From Persicimonas caeni (lineage in GTDB: Bacteria > Myxococcota_A > Bradymonadia > Bradymonadales > Bradymonadaceae): a stretch of 64,000 bases of DNA. Of the stretch, positions 36,651 through 42,819 are shown in pieces. The notes below the pieces were generated by a model that was not told the origin of the DNA, searched no databases, and saw nothing but the letters and a program-made list of their open reading frames with translations. A program made the position numbers and the translations under genes. Location of the stretch: assembly GCF_006517175.1 (NCBI RefSeq), contig NZ_CP041186.1, positions 1,267,001 to 1,331,000 on the forward strand, given 5' to 3'. Numbering within the stretch: position 1 is the stretch's first letter; every line of letters begins with the position of its first letter.

Positions 36651-37919
36651 TTACCGCTGAAAGCAAAATTTCCAACGCCCAACCAATTCGAACTCGTCGC
36701 CAGGCTCGAGCGCGGCGCGCGCGACCGGCTCGCCATTGAGGGTCGTCTGCCCGTCGGTGAGCAGATCGACCAAGAGCACCTGACCGGTCTCGAGGGGCAG
36801 CAAAAGCACGTGCTCGGCGGCGACTTCGTCATCGGGCACGATCAAATCGCAGCGATCGGGGTCGCGCCCGATCTTGAGGCCGGCGCGACGCAGCAGAATC
36901 TGGCCGGGCATCAGATTGCCGGAGAGGTCGACGAGATAGCCAAAGGAGCGTGGTTCGGGCAACGGGCGCGGCTCGGAGGGCTCCCAGTACCAGGTCTTCT
37001 CACCGCGTCGGTTCTCGCCGGGCCGTGGGCCGTCGTAGTCCTCTGCGCCAGTCAAGATCTTGCGGCAGCGCCGAAGGGCGGCGTCCATCTCGCCGGCCGA
37101 GAAATAGCGCTCGTCAGGGTCCTTTTCGAGGCTCTTGAAGACGACCTCGACGAGGCATTCGTGCAAGTCCGGCACGAATTGACGCGGGTCGGGAGGCGCC
37201 TCGAGCTCGATGCGCTTCATCAGCGGGTAGCCCTCTTCGCCGTCGAAGGGGACGTCGCCGGTGAGCATTTCGTAGAGAGTCACGCCCACCGCATACAAGT
37301 CCGCGCGATGATCGACGGTGCGCGGGCTGGTCAGTTGCTCGGGGGCCATGTAGACCATCGTCCCCACGAGATCGCGCGACTCGGTCACCCGTGAGTTACG
37401 TCCGCCCACTTCGGCGCGCGCGACTCCGAAATCAGTGACTTTGACCGCCCCTTGCGGGGTCACCAAGATATTCTCGCCTTTGACGTCTCGGTGGACGATG
37501 CCGTGGTGATGAGCGTGGGAGAGCGCGTCGAGGGTCGCCAACACCACGTCTATGGCCTCGAGGGGCTCGAAGACCCCGTCATCCTCGACGATATCGAGCA
37601 CCGAGCGGCCCGGCACGTACTCCAGGACCATGGCCGGGCGGCCATCGACCTCGATCTCCTCGTAACAGGTTACGATGCCCGAGTGCTGGCGGCCCAAAAT
37701 GTTCTGGATGCGCGCCTCTTGGTGCATGCGGTGGACGAGTACCTCGTCGACGCTGCTCTCCTCGGTGAGCACCTTGATGGCCACGGGCATCCCTGTAGGC
37801 CGGTAGATTCCGCGATACACGGTCGCCATCCCGCCGTGGGCGAGTACACGTCCGATGCGATAATTGCCGACAATCACCGTGAGAACCTCGAGTGAGCAAG
37901 TGTTGCTAAGGGTCATCAT
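36651..37919 (-). CDS. Ser/Thr protein kinase with C-terminal FHA domain
   Basis: About 422 residues from ATG 37919; ATG 37916 or GTG 37877 are alternatives. Kinase domain about 12-285: H-G-G-M-A-T-V-Y glycine loop, V-A-I-K-V-L lysine, H-R-D-V-K-G-E-N catalytic loop near 140, D-F-G-V-A, and A-P-E-Q. There is no transmembrane segment, so it is soluble. The last 90 residues contain I-G-R-D-P-D-R-C-D-L and T-L-N-G-E-P, an FHA fold that binds phosphothreonine; the canonical S-x-x-H is replaced by A-A-E-H, so it may be weak. The downstream PPi-type PFK is a plausible target (inference). Confidence 0.9.
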   Translation of the reverse strand: MMTLSNTCSLEVLTVIVGNYRIGRVLAHGGMATVYRGIYRPTGMPVAIKVLTEESSVDEVLVHRMHQEARIQNILGRQHSGIVTCYEEIEVDGRPAMVLEYVPGRSVLDIVEDDGVFEPLEAIDVVLATLDALSHAHHHGIVHRDVKGENILVTPQGAVKVTDFGVARAEVGGRNSRVTESRDLVGTMVYMAPEQLTSPRTVDHRADLYAVGVTLYEMLTGDVPFDGEEGYPLMKRIELEAPPDPRQFVPDLHECLVEVVFKSLEKDPDERYFSAGEMDAALRRCRKILTGAEDYDGPRPGENRRGEKTWYWEPSEPRPLPEPRSFGYLVDLSGNLMPGQILLRRAGLKIGRDPDRCDLIVPDDEVAAEHVLLLPLETGQVLLVDLLTDGQTTLNGEPVARAALEPGDEFELVGRWKFCFQR

Positions 37920-38079
37920 GAGGCCAACACCGGCGGTGTTGCAACCCTCATGCGCCCCGCACGGGCTTGACAAGGCCGACCCGACACTTTAGTTGAACGC
38001 CCAACCACCTTGACAACACTATGACTTGTGTGCCGTCGATTGGTGTGTTCTTGGAGTCAGAAATTTTAGACTCGATTTC

Positions 38080-38108
38080 TTGACAAGACTCCTTTTACAG
38101 TTTTAGCT
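38080..38108 (+). promoter_or_regulatory. Candidate promoter for the E/A/G-rich lipoprotein
   Basis: TTGACA at 38080-38085 with TTAGCT after a 17-bp spacer. Two more TTGACA boxes occur within the preceding 120 bp (near 37968 and 38011), so the region may hold several promoters. The -10 is poor. Confidence 0.25.
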
Positions 38109-38183
38109 CGACAGTTGCGCAGCCGATCTTGGCTGCCATGTTGTGTGCGAAAAGGAGTAGTCACTACTACGAAAGGAAAAGTC

Positions 38184-38501
38184 ATGCGTAAGTTTTTTGT
38201 AATGCTTCTCGTAGCGATGTTCAGCATCGGCGCCGTTGCATGTGAGAAAAAGGCCGAGGAAGCCGGTGAAGAAGCCGCTGCCGAAGGCGAAGAGGCCGCT
38301 GCTGAAGGCGAAGAAGCCGCCGAAGAGGCTGGCGAGGAAGCCGAAGAAGCCGCTGAAGGCGAAGAAGCTGCCGAAGGCGAAGAAGCTGCCGAAGGCGAAG
38401 AAGCTGCTGAAGGCGAAGAAGCCGCTGAAGGCGAAGAAGCTGCCGAAGGCGAAGAAGCTGCCGAAGGCGAAGAAGAGCCCGCCGAAGAAGGCGGCGAGTA
38501 A
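38184..38501 (+). CDS. E/A/G-rich low-complexity lipoprotein
   Basis: 105 residues from ATG 38184 (AAAGGA upstream). Signal peptide with lipobox G-A-V-A-C-E. The mature part is almost only Glu, Ala and Gly, mainly tandem E-E-A-A-E-G units, encoded by 18-bp DNA repeats that can vary in number. Very acidic and disordered, so it may be an anionic surface or periplasmic filler, or bind cations. Similar short lipoproteins occur in Myxococcota, but no function is established. Confidence 0.8.
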   Translation: MRKFFVMLLVAMFSIGAVACEKKAEEAGEEAAAEGEEAAAEGEEAAEEAGEEAEEAAEGEEAAEGEEAAEGEEAAEGEEAAEGEEAAEGEEAAEGEEEPAEEGGE

Positions 38502-38580
38502 GGGCATTCGCTCTTACGGCTGAGGATATACCGCCCGGACGCGTATCGGGCGGCATCCACTGCGTCAACGCGCAGTCGAA

Positions 38581-38617
38581 GAGCCCGGTGCGGCCTAACT
38601 GCACCGGGCTCTTTTTT
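38581..38617 (+). terminator. Rho-independent terminator of the E/A/G-rich lipoprotein gene
   Basis: Perfect 11-bp stem GAGCCCGGTGC with GCACCGGGCTC, 9-nt loop, then TTTTTT. Confidence 0.92.
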
Positions 38618-38791
38618 CGCTTGCGCCACCCGCGCGCAAACGGAAGAAAAGCTTTTGGTCAACAGTTGTTCCCTGCGGCTGTCTGCTTTACAGTTGGGTG
38701 GCCGCACCGAGTCGTCGTCTTCACCGATCGGAGACCGACTCGACTATCGCCCTTTTTGATGTTGCCCCATTTCAATAATGCAGGCGGAGTA

Positions 38792-39274
38792 ATGTCCAGC
38801 GACCCGACAGACCAGCGAGTGGCCGACGCGATGGAGGCGTTCCATCAACGGCTGCAGGACGCCGGCCTGAAATCCACCCGACAACGTGACGTCATCGTCG
38901 AGCGCTTCTTCGAACTCGACAAGCACATCACGGCTGACGAATTGCTCGAAGAGGTACGCGAGGTTCAGTCGCGCATCGGTTATGCGACGGTCTATCGCAC
39001 GCTCAAGCTGCTCGTCGAACAAGACCTGGCCCTGCCCAAAGACTTCGGCGACGGTCAAACGCGCTACGATCCCATCTTCGATCAGGACCCCCAACACGAC
39101 CACATCATTTGCGTCGACTGCCGCAAAATCGTCGAGTTCACCGACGATATGGTCAATCAGCGCCTCGAGCACCTGGCCGAAGAGATGGACTACAAGATTC
39201 GGCGCAAAAAGCTCGAGTTGTATGCCGAATGCCACATCCCAGACTGTCCCAACCGCTCCGAATCGAGCGAGTGA
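38792..39274 (+). CDS. Fur-family metal-dependent transcriptional regulator
   Basis: 160 residues from ATG 38792 (GGCGGAG upstream). Winged helix about 15-90 with the family core S-T-R-Q-R and Y-A-T-V-Y-R-T-L. The dimer domain has H-D-H-I-I-C-V-D-C-R-K-I-V-E-F near 110 with C-x-x-C, and C-H-I-P-D-C near the C-terminus, giving the four cysteines of the structural zinc site. Whether it senses iron, zinc or peroxide cannot be told. No obvious target gene lies next to it; a weak hairpin (39276-39298) follows. Confidence 0.9.
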   Translation: MSSDPTDQRVADAMEAFHQRLQDAGLKSTRQRDVIVERFFELDKHITADELLEEVREVQSRIGYATVYRTLKLLVEQDLALPKDFGDGQTRYDPIFDQDPQHDHIICVDCRKIVEFTDDMVNQRLEHLAEEMDYKIRRKKLELYAECHIPDCPNRSESSE

Positions 39275-39275
39275 G

Positions 39276-39298
39276 TTCCCGCGCTCTGCGCGCGGGAA
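39276..39298 (+). terminator. Hairpin after the Fur-family gene
   Basis: Perfect 9-bp stem TTCCCGCGC with GCGCGGGAA, 5-nt loop, followed by TTTCAC. Starts 2 bp after the stop codon; modest T-tail. Confidence 0.6.
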
Positions 39299-39460
39299 TT
39301 TCACAGCGTCCCCACTCTTTTTGTAGGCACATTCCACCGCACCGGCCCGGGCGCCCTTTGGGGCAGGCGCGAGTGGCTTGCCAATTGCCACGCACTTGCA
39401 GTATGGCCATACGCGTCAGTACCGGCCAACGGATCCGATAACCATACGGGTACACACCTC

Positions 39461-40642
39461 ATGAAGGACGATTTTTCCATCAAAGGCGAAGTCATCTCCG
39501 CTCTCGAGACGGTAGAAGACTCGGCCAAAAACAAGAATATTATCGATGCTCACATGGTCGAGCAGGTCGACGTCGACAGCGGCGTGGTCGACATCACCCT
39601 GGTGGTCGAGCAAGGGCGCGACCGCAACGAGCGCTTCGCCCTCGAAGACGCCATTTATGACGCCGTCGAGGCGATCGCCGGCGTCCAAGAGGTCAAGGTC
39701 AAGACGACCACGCCCAAGGCGATCGAGCGCGAGCAAAACGCCGACAGCTCGGCCGGCTCGAAGGCCGCCAGCGCCGCGCCGTCCGGCGGCGCCAAGGCTC
39801 CCAAGCAGCCCAGCGTGCCGCAAGCCGAACCCGTCCAAGGGGTCGGCAAAGTCATCGCGGTGGCCTCGGGCAAAGGTGGAGTGGGCAAGTCGACCGTGGC
39901 AGTCAACCTGGCGCTCGCCCTCAAGGAGAAGGGCCACCGGGTGGGGCTGCTCGACATCGACATCTACGGCCCGAGTCTGCCGACCCTGCTGGGGATCATG
40001 GATCGGCCCAGCGTGGCCGACCGGCGCATCGTGCCCCTTCAAGCCCACGGGCTTCGCATCATGAGCCTGGGCTTCTTGATGGAAGACGACACCCCCGTGA
40101 TCTGGCGAGGGCCGATCGTCACCGGCATCATCCGCCAGTTCCTGCGCGACGTCGACTGGAGCGGGCTCGACTACCTGGTCGTCGACATGCCTCCCGGCAC
40201 CGGCGACGCCCAACTGGCCTTGGCCCAGACCGTACCGGTCGACGGCGCGGTGGTCGTGACCACCCCTTCGGAGCTCGCGCTCATCGACGCGGCGCGCGGC
40301 TTCGAGATGTTCCGCACGCTCAACATCGACGTGCTCGGCGTCGTCGAAAACATGTCGAAGTTCATCACGCCCGACGGTGAGGAGTTCTTCATCTTCGGTG
40401 AAGGCTCGGTCGAGAAGGAAGCCGAGCGCTTGAATACGGAACTGCTCGCCTCGATCCCCCTCGATCCGGCGGTGCGCAAAGGTGGCGACGAGGGCTCGCC
40501 GGTGGTCGTCTCGGCCCCGGACAGCGAAACGTCCAAGGCGTTTTTGGAGTTGGCTGAATCCGTCATCGAGCGCCAGCCCGTCGAAGGCGGCGGCGATGGT
40601 GACGGCAAGAAGAAAGGCCTTTTTTCCTTCCTTAAAGGCTAA
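39461..40642 (+). CDS. Mrp/ApbC-family P-loop ATPase, cysteine-free
   Basis: 393 residues. Residues 1-90 form a MIP18/DUF59-like domain, then an Ala/Ser-rich linker, then a ParA/MinD-type ATPase with deviant Walker A G-K-G-G-V-G-K-S-T near residue 139 and D-M-P-P-G-T-G-D near 244. Canonical Mrp/ApbC proteins carry iron-sulfur clusters with a C-x-x-C before the F-G-x-G segment; here this position reads T-P-D-G (near 302) and the whole protein has no Cys. So it cannot bind a cluster by cysteine. It may bridge only by protein contacts or have another role. Confidence 0.88.
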   Translation: MKDDFSIKGEVISALETVEDSAKNKNIIDAHMVEQVDVDSGVVDITLVVEQGRDRNERFALEDAIYDAVEAIAGVQEVKVKTTTPKAIEREQNADSSAGSKAASAAPSGGAKAPKQPSVPQAEPVQGVGKVIAVASGKGGVGKSTVAVNLALALKEKGHRVGLLDIDIYGPSLPTLLGIMDRPSVADRRIVPLQAHGLRIMSLGFLMEDDTPVIWRGPIVTGIIRQFLRDVDWSGLDYLVVDMPPGTGDAQLALAQTVPVDGAVVVTTPSELALIDAARGFEMFRTLNIDVLGVVENMSKFITPDGEEFFIFGEGSVEKEAERLNTELLASIPLDPAVRKGGDEGSPVVVSAPDSETSKAFLELAESVIERQPVEGGGDGDGKKKGLFSFLKG

Positions 40643-40656
40643 ACTCCGCGCACCTG

Positions 40657-40698
40657 CACGTCGGTCCACTGCATCTAAAGGAGCGGTGGGCCGACGTG
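40657..40698. terminator. Hairpin after the Mrp gene
   Basis: 13-bp stem with one G-U (CACGTCGGTCCAC and GTGGGCCGACGTG), 16-nt loop, no T-run. Confidence 0.55.
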
Positions 40699-40770
40699 TT
40701 GCCTCAGCACCCAAACGTCGATACTACCAAAACTGTGAAAGCCCAAAATAGCATTAATTCTGCGCCATCA

Positions 40771-40846
40771 GCCAGAAATGCGATCACGGAGCTTTTCAGA
40801 CGCTTTTGCATACGGTATGACATTTGCCGCAGCGAATATTTCTGGC
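40771..40846. promoter_or_regulatory. 9-bp inverted repeat upstream of the tandem RHH gene
   Basis: GCCAGAAAT (40771-40779) and ATTTCTGGC (40838-40846) are perfect complements, 58 bp apart, in the leader of a gene for a ribbon-helix-helix-like protein. It could be a split operator for autoregulation. Confidence 0.3.
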
Positions 40847-40895
40847 GCCCTGAGCACCCCATGGGGATAGGGCGGTCGACTGGTTGGAGACCACC

Positions 40896-41243
40896 ATGGC
40901 AAAAAAGCAGGAACGGGCCGGCAACACGGTAGCGACCGTGGTCGTCTCGGTCCGAGTCGATGAGGGGGTCCTCGAGGAGCTCGATCGGTTGATGAATTTT
41001 CGATTCCGAGCACCGATTGGCCGAGAGACCTACCTTCGTATGGTTCTGTACGGCGACGAACCGCCGGTCAACCCCGCGGTCGAGCGCGACAACTTAATGC
41101 GCGTGGATTTTCGTCTGCCCGAACCCTCGGTCGACGAGTTGGCCGACCGAGTGGGCGACGGCAACCGCTCCGAACACATCCGGCGTATCCTGACCGGCCA
41201 GGAACTGCCGTTGAGCCCTCCCCCGTCGCACCCCGAAGGATAA
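40896..41243 (+). CDS. Protein with two ribbon-helix-helix-like motifs
   Basis: 115 residues from ATG 40896 (GGAG 7 nt upstream). Two segments follow the beta-helix-turn-helix pattern of RHH DNA-binding proteins: V-S-V-R-V-D-E then L-E-E-L-D-R-L and G-R-E-T-Y-L-R (about 15-50), and M-R-V-D-F-R-L then V-D-E-L-A-D-R and N-R-S-E-H-I-R-R-I-L (about 68-103). RHH proteins act as dimers; carrying two motifs in one chain would give a pseudo-dimer. The match is by pattern only, and it may be a different fold. Confidence 0.55.
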   Translation: MAKKQERAGNTVATVVVSVRVDEGVLEELDRLMNFRFRAPIGRETYLRMVLYGDEPPVNPAVERDNLMRVDFRLPEPSVDELADRVGDGNRSEHIRRILTGQELPLSPPPSHPEG

Positions 41244-41376
41244 GGGAACTAAGCCACCCTTAGTTCTCCTTATTTTCCCTTCACCACTTCCCTTTTTCCC
41301 TCTTTTCCTTTTCTTGTGTTATAGTGGCGGCCCCGGTGAACACCGGAGCTAAACCGACCCCCTCTGTGAGTCACGC

Positions 41377-42819
41377 TTGAGTCGTTTCGGTCGACATTTC
41401 GTCCGCATACGCGAGTTGAAGGCCTTCGAGCGCCGCTTTATCAAAGTCGTGGTTGACCACCCCGGTGTGCTCCACCCGCGCCACGAAGCGCTGTTTCGAT
41501 ATGCGCTGGCATTGGCTCAGGCCAACTTGTTTCGCACCCCCGAAGGCCACGACGTCTCGCTGAGCGAGGACGTCGACGGGCTGCGTCGGTGGATGATCGA
41601 GTCGATCGTGCCGCTGGTGCCCGAAGACGGTGACGCCGACGTCACCACCCTTCGCGAGATCGCCCCCGTCCTGGCGCTTCGTGTCGAGCGCACTCGTTCG
41701 CAACTCCTGGAACGCCACATCAACGACTTCGGCCCCGAGCACCTCGACGAGGAGCTTCGCCAGAAGAAGCTCGTGCTCGTCCTCGGCGGCGGTGGTGGCG
41801 CCGGCCTGGTCCATCTGGGCTCGTTCTCGCTGTTCAAAGAATTGGGGGTGACGCCCGAACTCATCGTGGGGAGTTCGATGGGGAGCGTCATGGGGCTGCT
41901 TCGCGCGCTCGACCGCAGTTACGATCCGGTCGCCACGGCGCTGTCGCTGCCCAAGACGCTCAGCTACAACGAGATCTTTCGACCCTTCACCGGGTTTTCG
42001 CGCTTCGGCTTTCCGGGCGCCTTCCACATGAATCTGCTTCGAGTGGGCCGCCAGATCTTCCAAGAGCTTCTGGGCCAACCGATCTTGCCGTTTTCGGAGT
42101 TGCCCATCCGCCTCGAGGTGGTCACCTGCGGGATCCGCCGCGGCTACGAGGTCGATGACTCCGAATACCAGCAAGAGGACGGCCCCGAGCCGGGCAGCCT
42201 GTCGCCGCTCGACATCACCCGCAAGCTCAAGCTTTTCTTCAAGGCGGTTCGCCAACTGAGCAAAAACCCGCGCTTCTTGTCGCAGGTCGTCTTCGGACGC
42301 GACGACGTCACACGCGAGTTCCCGGTCATCGAGGCCGTCGGCTTCTCGTGCGCGGTCCCCGGACTGTTGCACTTTGATATCTTCCACGACGACCCGGCGA
42401 CGATCGACCCGCTCGAGGCCCTCTTCGAGCGCCACAACCTGCTGAGGCTTTGCGACGGAGGGGTGATCAACAACGTCCCCTCGCAGGTCGCCTGGGAGTC
42501 GGTTCAAGAGGGAAGCATCGGCCGCCGCAATGTGCACATCGCCGCCTTCGACGGCTTCGCGCCGGTGACCCGCGGCCGAAATCTCATCTGGATTCCGATC
42601 CAGCAGATCGCCCGACCGGCGGTCTTGGCCAACCGGCCCTACTCCGATTACCACAAGACGTTCAAAAACCCGCCCAACCCGCTGCAGGTCCTCGTCAACA
42701 GCTACTCGAAGCTCAAGACGATCATCCAATCGGCCCGCGGCGAGCTCGACGAAGACGCCGAGTACCTCGAGCGCTCCCTCGAGCAACTGCCTCCCTACGG
42801 CAGTTGGGAAATCCCTTAA
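41377..42819 (+). CDS. Patatin-like phospholipase
   Basis: 480 residues from TTG 41377, with no in-frame ATG near and only a weak ribosome binding site. G-G-G-G-G-A-G near residue 146 is the oxyanion loop, G-S-S-M-G-S near 166 holds the nucleophilic serine, and C-D-G-G near 361 carries the catalytic aspartate, so the Ser-Asp dyad is complete. The first 130 residues and the last 90 are not part of the patatin core; no signal peptide or membrane segment. Substrate may be phospholipid or lipid ester. It converges on the FAD/Fe-S oxidoreductase gene, with stops adjacent. Confidence 0.88.
   Translation: MSRFGRHFVRIRELKAFERRFIKVVVDHPGVLHPRHEALFRYALALAQANLFRTPEGHDVSLSEDVDGLRRWMIESIVPLVPEDGDADVTTLREIAPVLALRVERTRSQLLERHINDFGPEHLDEELRQKKLVLVLGGGGGAGLVHLGSFSLFKELGVTPELIVGSSMGSVMGLLRALDRSYDPVATALSLPKTLSYNEIFRPFTGFSRFGFPGAFHMNLLRVGRQIFQELLGQPILPFSELPIRLEVVTCGIRRGYEVDDSEYQQEDGPEPGSLSPLDITRKLKLFFKAVRQLSKNPRFLSQVVFGRDDVTREFPVIEAVGFSCAVPGLLHFDIFHDDPATIDPLEALFERHNLLRLCDGGVINNVPSQVAWESVQEGSIGRRNVHIAAFDGFAPVTRGRNLIWIPIQQIARPAVLANRPYSDYHKTFKNPPNPLQVLVNSYSKLKTIIQSARGELDEDAEYLERSLEQLPPYGSWEIP

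Noticed and set aside
37967-38085. Three TTGACA boxes read as three tandem promoters
   Set aside because: Only the last has a -10 at proper distance, and that one is poor, so only one low-confidence promoter is listed.
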